Below, piece by piece: positions 16,697 to 25,700 of a stretch of DNA of 64,000 nt (position 1 is the stretch's first letter; each line of letters opens with the position of its first letter). The DNA is taken from the NCBI RefSeq assembly GCF_019216885.1, contig NZ_JAAQRC020000001.1, forward strand, positions 4,777,501 to 4,841,500, given 5' to 3'. The notes beneath the pieces are model-generated. The model saw only the letters and a list, made by a program, of their open reading frames with translations, ran no database searches and was not told the origin of the DNA. This DNA is from Methylobacterium sp. SyP6R. Its GTDB lineage: Bacteria; Pseudomonadota; Alphaproteobacteria; Rhizobiales; Beijerinckiaceae. The position numbers and the translations under genes are program-made.

Positions 16697-19243
16697 GTGC
16701 CCAAGAATTCTCTCCCCAAACGCCCCCCCGAACCGTCCCCCGCGCTCCCCGCCGCCTTCGCCGGGTGGTTCGCCGCGCGCGGATGGGCGCCCCGGCCGCA
16801 CCAGCTCGCCCTGCTGGCGGCGGCGCAAGCCGGGCGCTCGGCCCTGCTGGTGGCGCCGACCGGGGCCGGCAAGACGCTGGCGGGCTTCCTCCCCACCCTG
16901 GTCGACCTGGCGGAGGGGGACGACAAGGGGAACGACAAGGGCGGCTTGCACACCCTCTATATCTCGCCGCTCAAGGCGCTGGCGGTCGACATCGCCCGCA
17001 ACCTCGAAGCGCCGGTGGCCGGGATCGGGCTGGAGCAAAAGATCCGGATCGAGACCCGCACCGGCGACACCCCGTCGCACAAGCGGATCCGCCAGGTCGC
17101 GCGCCCGCCGCACATCCTGCTCACCACGCCCGAGCAGCTGGCGCTGCTGGTCGCCCATCGCGAGGCGGCGGAACTGTTTCGGAATCTCAAGCGGGTGGTG
17201 CTCGACGAGCTGCACGCGCTGGTCACCTCGAAGCGCGGCGACCTCCTCAGCCTCGGCCTCGCCCGGCTGCACCGGCTGGCGCCGGGCCTCGCCACGACCG
17301 GCCTGTCGGCGACCGTGCGCGAGCCCGATGCGTTACGGCGCTACCTGGTACCGCAAGGATTCGGGCAAGTGCCCGAATCGGCGATGGCCGACCTCATCAC
17401 CGTCCAGGGTGGCGCGCGCGCCGACCTGCACATGCTGGAGACCGGCCGCACCCTGCCACTCGCCGGGCACACGGCGTGGCAATCGATGCCGGCGGTCTAC
17501 GACCTGATCCGGCGGCACAAGCTGGTCCTGGTCTTCGTCAACACCCGGCTCCAGGCAGAGTACACCTTCCAGGAACTCTGGAATCTGAACGACGACGGGC
17601 TGCCGATCGCGCTCCATCACGGCTCCCTCGACGCGACGCAGCGCCGGAAGGTCGAGGCGGCGATGGCCGCGGGCGTGCTCCGGGCCGTGGTCTGCACCGC
17701 GACCCTCGATCTCGGCATCGACTGGGGCGACGTCGATCTCGTGATCAATATCGGGGCGCCGAAGGGGGCGAGCCGGATCATGCAGCGGATCGGCCGGGCC
17801 AACCACCGGATGGACGAGCCGTCGAAGGCCTATCTGGTGCCGGCCAACCGCTTCGAGATGCTGGAATGCCGCGCCGCCCTCGACGCCGTCGAGGAGGCGG
17901 CGCAGGACACGCCCGATCCGCGCATCGGCGCCCTCGACGTGCTGGCCCAGCACGTGCTGGGCATGGCCTGCGCCGGGCCGTTCTCCGAGGACGACCTCTA
18001 CGACGAGGTCCGGGCCGCCTCCCCTTACGCCGACCTCACCCGCGAGGATTTCGGGCTCGTCCTCGACTATGTCGCCACCGGCGGCTACGCGCTCCGGGCC
18101 TATGAACGGTTCGCCAAGATCCTGCGCGGACCGGACGGGCTGTGGCGGGTGCGCGATGCCCGGACCGCGCAGCAGTACCGGATGAATGTCGGCACGATCA
18201 TCGAATCGACGAAGGTCAAGGTGCGGCTCGCCCGGCGCAACCGGACCAAGCCCGGCGCCGTGCTCCCCAGTGGGGGCCGCGTGCTCGGCGAGATCGAGGA
18301 GGATTTTGCCGAGACGCTGACGGTCGGCGACACCTTCCTGTTCGCGGGCGAGATCCTGCGCTTCGAGGGCCTGCACGAGGACGAGGCGCTGGTGACCCGT
18401 GGGCCCCCCGGCACCGATCCGGCGATCCCGAGCTATGCCGGCTCGAAATTCCCGCTCTCGACCTTCCTCGCCGCCCGGGTGCGGGCGCTGATCGCCGACC
18501 CGTTCGAGTGGGACCGGCTGCCGGCCCAGGTGGCGGATTACCTGGTGCAGCAGCGCCGCCGCTCCGTGCTGCCGGGCCCGCGCGACCTGCTGGTCGAGAC
18601 CTTTCCGCGCGCCAACCGCTACTATCTCGCCTGCTTCCCGTTCGAGGGGCGGCTCGCCCACCAGACGCTCGGCATGCTCTTGACCCGGCGCCTGGAGCGG
18701 GCCGGGATGCGCCCGCTGGGCTTTGCCGCCAACGATTACGGCCTCGCGGTGTTCGGCACCCGCGACCTGTCGGAGCGCATCGGCCGCGAGCCCGGCTTCC
18801 TCGATGGGCTGTTCGCCCAGGACATGCTCGGCGACGACCTCGAGGAATGGCTCGACGAATCGGCGATGATGAAGCGCACCTTCCGGCAATGCGCGGTGAT
18901 CGCCGGGCTGATCGAGCGCCGTCATCCGGGACAGCGCAAGACCGGCCGGCAGGTGACGATCTCGACCGACCTGATCTACGACGTGCTGCGCAAGCACCAG
19001 CCCGGCCACCTGCTGCTGCGGGCGGCGCGGCAGGATGCGGCAACCGGACTCCTCGACGTGGCCCGCCTCGGTATGATGCTTGCGCGCATCCAGGGGCGAA
19101 TCATCCACAAGGCCCTCGACCGGGTCTCGCCGCTCGCCGTGAACGTGATGCTCGAGATCGGGCGCGAGCGGGTCTACGGCGAGGGTGCGGACGAAATCCT
19201 GGCCGAGGCCGAGGCGGCGTTGCTCACCGAGGCGCTGGCCTGA
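16697..19243 (+). CDS. ligase-associated DEXH-box helicase (Lhr-type)
   Basis: An 848-residue superfamily 2 helicase. Walker A is APTGAGKT (53-60), Walker B is DELH (about 170-173), and later come the TGLSATV motif and the motif VI stretch QRIGRANHR. Next are the winged-helix and Lhr-core C-terminal domain (AGEILRFEGLHEDEALVTR and beyond). It matches the family described as ligase-associated DNA damage response helicase. In many bacteria that family is encoded with an ATP-dependent ligase, an exonuclease and PdeM. Here only pdeM follows, 47 bases downstream. The GTG start at 16697 has GGAGG only about two bases upstream, a short spacing, but no better start in frame precedes the conserved region. 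Confidence 0.92.
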   Translation: MPKNSLPKRPPEPSPALPAAFAGWFAARGWAPRPHQLALLAAAQAGRSALLVAPTGAGKTLAGFLPTLVDLAEGDDKGNDKGGLHTLYISPLKALAVDIARNLEAPVAGIGLEQKIRIETRTGDTPSHKRIRQVARPPHILLTTPEQLALLVAHREAAELFRNLKRVVLDELHALVTSKRGDLLSLGLARLHRLAPGLATTGLSATVREPDALRRYLVPQGFGQVPESAMADLITVQGGARADLHMLETGRTLPLAGHTAWQSMPAVYDLIRRHKLVLVFVNTRLQAEYTFQELWNLNDDGLPIALHHGSLDATQRRKVEAAMAAGVLRAVVCTATLDLGIDWGDVDLVINIGAPKGASRIMQRIGRANHRMDEPSKAYLVPANRFEMLECRAALDAVEEAAQDTPDPRIGALDVLAQHVLGMACAGPFSEDDLYDEVRAASPYADLTREDFGLVLDYVATGGYALRAYERFAKILRGPDGLWRVRDARTAQQYRMNVGTIIESTKVKVRLARRNRTKPGAVLPSGGRVLGEIEEDFAETLTVGDTFLFAGEILRFEGLHEDEALVTRGPPGTDPAIPSYAGSKFPLSTFLAARVRALIADPFEWDRLPAQVADYLVQQRRRSVLPGPRDLLVETFPRANRYYLACFPFEGRLAHQTLGMLLTRRLERAGMRPLGFAANDYGLAVFGTRDLSERIGREPGFLDGLFAQDMLGDDLEEWLDESAMMKRTFRQCAVIAGLIERRHPGQRKTGRQVTISTDLIYDVLRKHQPGHLLLRAARQDAATGLLDVARLGMMLARIQGRIIHKALDRVSPLAVNVMLEIGRERVYGEGADEILAEAEAALLTEALA

Positions 19244-19290
19244 CGTGACACACCGGAGGGCGCCCCGCTCCGAGAGGAAAGACGACGATC

Positions 19291-20004
19291 GTGGCGCTGC
19301 CGCTGAAGCTCGAGAAGACCCACAAGACCCCAGGCAGCATGCTGGCCGGAGAGACCCTCGCCCTCGATCTCAGCGGCGGGTTGTGGCTGCCGGAGCACCG
19401 CACCCTGGTGGTCTCCGACCTGCACCTCGAGAAGGGCTCGGCCTTTGCCGCCCGCTCGGGCCAGTTCCTGCCGCCCTACGATACCCGCGAGACCCTGGCG
19501 GCCTTGCACGAGGCTGTGGCCCGCCTCGACCCGGCCTGCGTGGTGTGCCTGGGCGATTCCTTCCACGACGCGCAGGGGCCGTCGCGCCTCGACGTCGCCG
19601 ACCGCGCGCTCATCGCCGCCCTGCAGGAGGGGCGCGACTGGGTCTGGATCTCCGGCAACCACGACCGGGCGGTGCAGGACGGCATCGGCGGCCGCTTCGC
19701 CGACACCCTGACCGTCGGCGCCCTCACGCTGCGGCACGAGCCCGCGGCACACCCTGAGACGGGCGAGGTCGCCGGCCACTTCCATCCGGTCGGCAAGGTG
19801 GCGATGCGCGGCCGCGCCGTGCGCCGGCGCTGCTTCGTCCTCGATGCGACCCGCCTGGTGATGCCGGCCTTCGGCTCGCTCACCGGCGGGCTCAACGTGC
19901 GATCCGATACCTTCGACACGCTGTTTCCCGGCGGGTTCACCGCGCACCTGATCGGGGATGGGCGGGTCTTCGCGATCGGCCGGACGATGCTGACGCGGGA
20001 GTAA
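19291..20004 (+). CDS. pdeM: ligase-associated DNA damage response endonuclease PdeM
   Basis: A 237-residue calcineurin-like phosphoesterase. Metal-binding motifs are VVSDLHLEKGSAFA, CLGDSFHD, ISGNHDRAV and AGHFHPVG, in the order and spacing of PdeM proteins. PdeM is associated with the Lhr/ATP-dependent ligase DNA repair cluster and is annotated as an endonuclease. The gene follows the helicase by 47 bases and probably shares its mRNA. Start is a GTG at 19291, with GAGAGG-type sequence upstream. The two usual cluster members, the ligase and the exonuclease, are not in this window. Confidence 0.92.
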   Translation: MALPLKLEKTHKTPGSMLAGETLALDLSGGLWLPEHRTLVVSDLHLEKGSAFAARSGQFLPPYDTRETLAALHEAVARLDPACVVCLGDSFHDAQGPSRLDVADRALIAALQEGRDWVWISGNHDRAVQDGIGGRFADTLTVGALTLRHEPAAHPETGEVAGHFHPVGKVAMRGRAVRRRCFVLDATRLVMPAFGSLTGGLNVRSDTFDTLFPGGFTAHLIGDGRVFAIGRTMLTRE

Positions 20005-20066
20005 CAGGCGGCGGCGGGGGGCAGCCGGTTTGGCTTGGTGCGGTTATTCCACTGTCCCTCCCTCGA

Positions 20067-20304
20067 CCTCATCCTGAGGTACGAACGGAGTGATACCAAC
20101 GGTCGTTGGAAACGACCTTTGGTTCCGCTCTCGAATTTTCGCCAAGCCTCTGGCTTGAAATCGAAAATTCGAGATGGGTCAATGGCCCGATGCGTCAGCA
20201 TCTTGGGCCATTGGTATGAGCCTCGAAGGAGGGCTCAAAAACCACCGCGATCTCTGGAGCCCTCCTTCGAGGCCTCCGCTTTGCTCCGGCACCTCAGGAT
20301 GAGG
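20067..20304. repeat. palindromic repeat family A, interrupted copy
   Basis: The outer ends are CCTCATCCTGAGG (20067-20079) and CCTCAGGATGAGG (20292-20304), inverted copies of each other. Inside are the inverted arms CCTCGAAGGAGGGCTC and GAGCCCTCCTTCGAGG. The same arrangement occurs at 33753-33896. This copy is longer because a family B element (20093-20217) interrupts it. The structure is that of a MITE or REP-type non-coding mobile repeat. Confidence 0.8.
20093..20217. repeat. palindromic repeat family B, copy 1 (125 bp)
   Basis: It begins ATACCAACGG and ends CCATTGGTAT. Internal hairpins include GGTCGTTGGAAACGACC, CTCGAATTTTCG paired with CGAAAATTCGAG, and GATGCGTCAGCATC. It has exactly the length of the copy at 35860-35984 and is inserted in a family A element. 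Confidence 0.85.
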
Positions 20305-20357
20305 TTGCGGGTGGGTTCGGGACAAGATGGTTCGATCGTGACGAGGCGCACGGGCCG

Positions 20358-20807
20358 TCACGCCGCCCCCCAAATCCCCGCCGCCAGCAACGCAACCCCC
20401 GCCACCCCCGACAGAACCAGCCGCAACCGCCCGAGCCACGCCGGCACCAGCCCGCGCCGCGGCAGATCCTGGTCGACGAGGCCCCAGGCGAGGACGAGGG
20501 CGCCGAGCACCCTCAAGTCCCACGGCGCCGGGGCGAGCAGGGCCGCCCAGGCGAGGAGCGAGGGCAGGACCGACACGGCGTAGTCGGCACCCTTCCCTTC
20601 CGGCGAGGCGGCCGCCGCCCCCCAGCGCAGGCCGCCGAGGAACGAGGCGATCACGGCGCCATAAGATGCGAGCAGCGGGCGCGGCGCGACTCCGAACAGC
20701 GACTGGCCGAGGATCACGAGGGCGCCCAGGCCGACGAACGGGATCAGGCCCGCACCCCCGAGGATCAGGGCGGCGGGGGGTGCGGCAGAGGGTGCGCGAA
20801 ATGGCAT
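20358..20807 (-). CDS. DUF3429 family membrane protein
   Basis: A 149-residue integral membrane protein with about four to five hydrophobic helices (ALILGGAGLIPFVGLGALVI, LLASYGAVIASFLGGLRWG, VLPSLLAWAALLAPAP, VLGALVLAWGLVDQDL, LVLSGVAGVALLAAGIW). The SYGAVIASFLGGLRWG segment is typical of DUF3429 proteins. Function is unknown. The ATG at 20807 shares one base with the stop of the upstream TIGR02186-like gene (TGATG), so translation is probably coupled. It is the last gene of the tauE-type operon. Confidence 0.8.
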   Translation of the reverse strand: MPFRAPSAAPPAALILGGAGLIPFVGLGALVILGQSLFGVAPRPLLASYGAVIASFLGGLRWGAAAASPEGKGADYAVSVLPSLLAWAALLAPAPWDLRVLGALVLAWGLVDQDLPRRGLVPAWLGRLRLVLSGVAGVALLAAGIWGAA

Positions 20808-21568
20808 CAGTCTCTCCGGAAGATCACGCTGGCGAGCCAGCCGGAGATGAGCGCGAGAGCGCCGACGGCAAGCCCGTAGGCCGGCGACCAATCGCGGGCG
20901 AATGTCGCGAGGCCCTGCTCGATGCCCGACTTGACGAGGTCGAACCGCGCCTCGTGCCGGGCGAGCGGCACGCCGCCGGCGAGCAGCACCACCTCGACGT
21001 CGTAGGCGCCGACCGGCGCGGTAGCGGGCAGCGGCGCGGTGGCGCGGAAGACCGACGGCGCCAGGAACCGTACCCCCGCCTCGCTCTCGGTGAACAGACG
21101 CTCGCGCCGACGCAGGCGCAGCAGGGCTTCCCGGAAGGGATCGTCCGGCGCCGGCGCCGCCAGGGTCAGGTCGGGGGCGGCGACGATCGCCGCGAGGCCG
21201 AGCCGTAGGCGCCGACGCGTCGCCTCGTCGGCGATCTCGGGCAAAGGGCGGGAGGAGAGGACCGCCAGGAAGCTCGGCACCTCGGCGAATTTCTGCTGCG
21301 CCCGATTGACCCAGACCGGCCCCAGCGCCTCCTTCTCGCGCACCGTCAGCGCTTGGCGGGGCCCGCGGATCGTCACCGCCACGTCGTAGCCGCCGGAGCG
21401 CGCCCCTGACTGCCCGTCACGCTCGACGGCGCCGAACACCGCCACCGAGGCACCGGTATACGACGAGGTGACGGCGAGCCGGGTGAACGACAGGCTGACC
21501 ACCAGGGATTCCGCCCGTGCCGGGCCGATGGCGAGCAGGGCCAGGATAACGATGGGCACGGCGCGCAT
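20807..21568 (-). CDS. TIGR02186-like alphaproteobacterial transmembrane protein
   Basis: A 253-residue protein with a signal peptide (MRAVPIVILALLAIGPARA), a long extracytoplasmic beta-rich domain and one C-terminal transmembrane helix (AYGLAVGALALISGWLASVIF). It resembles the TIGR02186 family, which is often found beside TauE/SafE exporters, as here. The start is ambiguous: six in-frame ATGs (21568, 21604, 21640, 21676, 21712, 21748) lie in a 36-bp tandem repeat, and the uppermost overlaps the tauE stop as TGATG. I report the last one because it places the signal peptide at the N-terminus. Starting at 21748 would add 60 residues made of five 12-residue repeats. Confidence 0.8.
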   Translation of the reverse strand: MRAVPIVILALLAIGPARAESLVVSLSFTRLAVTSSYTGASVAVFGAVERDGQSGARSGGYDVAVTIRGPRQALTVREKEALGPVWVNRAQQKFAEVPSFLAVLSSRPLPEIADEATRRRLRLGLAAIVAAPDLTLAAPAPDDPFREALLRLRRRERLFTESEAGVRFLAPSVFRATAPLPATAPVGAYDVEVVLLAGGVPLARHEARFDLVKSGIEQGLATFARDWSPAYGLAVGALALISGWLASVIFRRD

Positions 21569-21760
21569 CAGCGCGCCTCCATCCTTGGCAGGAACGGCGC
21601 GCATCAGCGCGCCTCCATCCTTGGCAGGAACGGCGCGCATCAGCGCGCCTCCATTCCTGGCGAGAACGGCGCGCATCAGCGCGCCGCCATTCCTGGCGAG
21701 AACGGCGCGCATCAGCGCGCCGCCATTCCTGGCGAGAACGGCGCGCATCAGCGCGCCTCC
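21561..21760. repeat. 36-bp minisatellite carrying repeated ribosome sites and start codons
   Basis: GCGCGCATCAGCGCGC recurs with an exact 36-base period at 21561, 21597, 21633, 21669, 21705 and 21741. On the coding (minus) strand every unit holds GGAGGCGCGCTGATG or its GGCGG variant, that is, a Shine-Dalgarno-like sequence followed by an ATG. All six ATGs are in the same frame. The unit copies the junction between the tauE stop and the start of the next gene. Units differ by a few bases (CTCGCCAGGAA versus CCTGCCAAGGA types). Confidence 0.9.
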
Positions 21761-22671
21761 TGGACCACGATCGAGAACGGCTCCGCGGGGCGCAGGACCA
21801 GTTCGACCGCGAAGCGCAGGCCGACCGCCAGGACCAGGATGGCGAGGAGGAACCGGAAGTAGTCCGAGCGCAGGTTGCGCCCGGCTCGCGCCCCGAACTG
21901 CGCCCCGAACACCCCTCCGGCGATCAGGATCACCGCCAGCACGATGTCGACCGCCTGATTCTGCACCGCGTGCAGCACCAGGGCGACGAAGCTCGTGCAC
22001 AGGATCTGGAACTGCGAGGTGCCGACCACCACGCCCGTCGGCACCCGCATCAGGTAGAGGAGCGCCGGGACCAGGATGAAGCCGCCGCCGATGCCCAGAA
22101 CCGCGCCGGCAAAGCCCACGAACAGGGCGAGGCCGAGGATCGGGATCACGCTGGCATAGAGCCGCGAGCGCGGAAACCGCATCCGCAGCGGCCAGGCCAT
22201 ATAGGCGGCGTGGTCGCCGCCGAGCCGCGCCGGGCGGGGGCGGCCGCGATGCCGCGCCCAGGCGCTGCGCAGCGATTCCGCCAGCATCAAGCCGCCCACC
22301 ACCGTGAACAGGGTGACGTAGGCGACCGTGATGACGAGATCGAGCTGGCCGGCCCGCCGCATGGCGGCGAAGAACCACACGCCCAGGCTCGTCCCGACGA
22401 AGCCGCCGAGGACGAGGACGAGGCCGAGCCGGAGGTCGAGGGCGTTGCGCCGCAACGCCGCCAGGACGCTGGTGGTCGAGGAGGCGACGATGGGCGCGGT
22501 CTGGGTCGCGACGGCGATCGCCGGCGGGATCCCCATCACGATCAGGATCGGCGTCATCAGGAAACCGCCGCCGATGCCGAACAGCCCCGACACGAAGCCG
22601 ACCGCCGCGCCGAGCCCGAGCAGGACCAGGACGCTGACCGGCATCTCGGCGATCGGAAGATAAATCTGCAA
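21748..22671 (-). CDS. sulfite exporter TauE/SafE family permease
   Basis: A 307-residue member of the TSUP family with about eight transmembrane helices. The two family repeats are visible: GFVSGLFGIGGGFLMTPIL in the first half and GFAGAVLGIGGGFILVPALL in the second. Members export sulfoacetate, sulfite or other organosulfur anions; the substrate here is unknown. The stop overlaps the first of six repeated start codons of the downstream TIGR02186-like gene. Together with the DUF3429 gene they form a three-gene operon read leftward. The start at 22671 (MQIYLPIAEMP) suits a cytoplasmic or short periplasmic tail before helix one. Confidence 0.9.
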   Translation of the reverse strand: MQIYLPIAEMPVSVLVLLGLGAAVGFVSGLFGIGGGFLMTPILIVMGIPPAIAVATQTAPIVASSTTSVLAALRRNALDLRLGLVLVLGGFVGTSLGVWFFAAMRRAGQLDLVITVAYVTLFTVVGGLMLAESLRSAWARHRGRPRPARLGGDHAAYMAWPLRMRFPRSRLYASVIPILGLALFVGFAGAVLGIGGGFILVPALLYLMRVPTGVVVGTSQFQILCTSFVALVLHAVQNQAVDIVLAVILIAGGVFGAQFGARAGRNLRSDYFRFLLAILVLAVGLRFAVELVLRPAEPFSIVVQEAR

Positions 22672-22796
22672 CGACGGGAGGGTCCGGGGCGGCGGGATCC
22701 CCGATCTAGACCATGTCGGCGCACCGAGGAACCCGCGGCGCCGACGGGCGCGGACCGTACCCGGTCCGCGCCCGTCGGCGGATCCTGCCTCCGCGA

Positions 22797-25700
22797 CTAC
22801 ACCTTGCCGGTGCCCGTCCCGGTCCCCTTGCCGACGCTGAGGGGCGGCGGCGCGCCGATCAGCGAGATGGCACCCGGATTCGCCGCGGTCTCGACGCGGG
22901 CGGCCGGCGGATCGTTCACGGCTGCGTCGGGCGTCTTCGCCTTCCAGGCTTCGGCGGCGTTGCGGGCGGCCGCCAACTCCTTCGGCGCCAGCTTGCCCGC
23001 CACCTCGTCGCGCTTGCGGCCGGCATCGTCGTCGCCCTGCCCTGCCGCCGCCGCGAACCAGCCATAGGCCTGGGGCAGGTCCTGGGTGACGCCGAGGCCG
23101 CGGGCGAGCAGCACCGCGAGGTTGTACTGGCTGTCGCGCACCCCGTATTCGGCGGCCTTGCGGAACCAGGTCGCCGCAGAGGTGTAGTCGGGCTTGCCGC
23201 CGGCGCCGCCGGATTCGGCCAGCATCACCGCGAGGTTGTGCATCGCCCGGACATGGCCCTGCATCGCCGCGCGGCCGTACCAGAGCCGCGCCTTCTCCTG
23301 GTCGCGGACCAGGCCGAGACCCTTCTCGTACTGGCTGCCGAGGCGGTACTGGGCCGGGGCGTAGCCGGCGCCGGCCAGGCGGTCGAACAGCTTGGCGGCG
23401 AGCGCGGTGTCGCGCGGCAGGCCACGGCCGTCGACGGAGCGGCTGGCGAGTTCGTAGATCGCCGCACCGTCACCTTCGAGGGCGGCCTGGCGCAGGGAGC
23501 CGGCCCCGGCCGGGACACCGGCGAGGTCGTGGCTCAGGGACGCCATGTCGGTCACCCGCGGCAGCGCCGGGTTGGCTGCGGGCGCAGACTTGGCCGCGAG
23601 GGCGGGCTTCGCGGTCTCCGGGCCGGCCTCGGCGCCCTTCTGGGGGGTTGCCTCGGGCTTGGCGGCCGCCGGCTTCGCATCCGCGGCCTTCGTGTCGGGC
23701 GCCCTGGTGTCGGGCACCTTGGTATCGGCGACCTTGGCGTCCGGCGCGTCGGTGGCCGCGACCGGGGGCGTGCCCTTGGGCAGGGCGAGCGCGCCGACGG
23801 CCTGCGTGGTCGCCGGATCGACCGGCGCGGCGGCCTCCTGGGAGACCTTGGGCGCGGCGACCCGCGACCCCGAGTTCTGGAGGGCCTGCAGCGTCCCGAG
23901 CGCCAGCACGATCGCCGCGATGCCGAGGAGCAGCGGCCGGCGACGGCGCTCGATCGCGGCCCGCAGCCGCTCGACCAGGCTGCCCTTGGCCTCGCCGGTC
24001 CGCTCGACGGCGGGCGGGGTCTGGCCGGCCCCGGCGGCCTCGGCCGCGGCGGCCTGGGCGGCGCGGCGGGCGGCCGCGATGAAGCTCGCCTTGATGTCGC
24101 CGGCCGGCAGTTCCGGAGCCGGGGAGGCCTCGCCCTGCGGCTGGCGCGGACGAATTGCGCCGGGCTCGATCATCTCGTCGGCCGGGCTCGGCGTGCCGGC
24201 GCGGGGCGCGTCCGGCCGCCGGGCCGGGCGCGCCTCGGGCGCCGGCGCGGTGGTCTCGCGCAGCGAATCGCGCAGGTTGCGGGCGGTGCGGGCCGGGGCA
24301 GCGTCGGCGACCGGCGCGGCCGCCTCGCTCCGGGGCGCGCCGTCGAGATGGGTCAGCCGGGAGACCAGCTGCTCGAGGGCGGAATGCACGCCCTCCATGG
24401 TGGCCTGGAGCCGCTTGTCGGAAGCCGCCTGCTGCGCCCGCATGTCGGCCAGGACCGCCTGCAGCCCGCCGAGGCCATCGGAGACGGACGAGTCCTTGCG
24501 CTCGGCGCCGATCGAGTCGGCGACGCTGCGGGCGGCGCGCTCCGCGGCGGCCTGGATCGGCGCCTCGTCGCGCAGGAGCGCGACCTGGGCCAGGAGGTCG
24601 CCCATGGTGCGCTCCAGGCCCGCCAGGGCCGGGTCGCTGCCCCGGGTGTCGATGCGGCCTGCGAGCGCCAGCACCTGCCGCTCGAGGCCGTCCAGGGCCT
24701 CGCCGCCCGCCCCCTGCCCGACCCGGTCGAGCTTGTCGGCGAGGCCGCGCAGCATGCCGTGGATCGACGCGAGGTCGCTGCTCGGCAGCGCCGGCTGGCG
24801 CAGGGCGTCGCCGATCTGCTCCAGCCGATCCATCACGTCGCCGACGGTGGTCACCGCCGCGACCTGATCGACCTTGGCCGAGAGGGCGTCGATGCGGCCG
24901 AGGATGGCGCCGGTGGCGTTCGGCTGCTCGCGCCGCTCGGCCCGCAGGTCGTCGAGCTTGCGGTCGAGCTCGGCGATGCCCTGCGCCAGGGCCGGCGCGT
25001 CGGCGCCGGGCGCCCGCACGCCCTCGCGGATCTCCTCCAGCAGCGGCCGCAGCTCGTTCATCAGGGCCGGGCTGTCGAGCATGCCGTTCCCGAGCCGGGT
25101 GACGGTCTCGGTGAGTTCGTCGACCGACTGGGCGAGATTCTGCACCCGGGCCGGCTCGGCGAGAACCGCGAGCCGGCCGCGGATCTCGTCGAGTTCGCTG
25201 AACAGCTTGGCGATCGCGTCGCGATCGGCGAGACCGGCGCGGTCGCCGCCCATCGCCCCGTCCACCTGCTGGGCCAGGCGCTCGACGTCCTGGGCCACGC
25301 GGGCATGGACGTTGGCGGCGACGTCCTCGGCGAGGCGGCCGACCTGGACCCGCATCAGGTCGATCGGCCCGGCGATGGCGACGAGGTCGGCCGGCTCGCG
25401 GGCCCGCTGCACCTCGTCGGCCAGGGTGCGGACCGCGTGCTCCAGGGTCACGAGGTCGCCGCTGGTGGCGAGCGTGCCGATCGAATCGCGCAGGCGCGAG
25501 GTCTCGGCCTGCAGCCCGGCGATCGCCGGGGAGAGTTTGTCGGCGGCGGCCTCGGTCGTTTCCATCACCCGGGCGAGGTCGCGCCGCAGGCCGTCGACCA
25601 GGATCTCCTGATCCTCCTCGGGGGCGCCGTCGTCGAGCTGCTGCTGGCGCTGGCGGATTTCCGCCACCGCAGCGGCGAGGCTGTTGGGCGCAGGCCGGCC

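Larger units (their letters stand above)
20005..20357. other. repeat-filled intergenic region
   Basis: About 350 bases between the convergent pdeM and DUF3429 genes. Most of it is one palindromic repeat (20067-20304) with a second, unrelated palindromic element inserted in it (20093-20217). No gene is seen. Confidence 0.8.
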
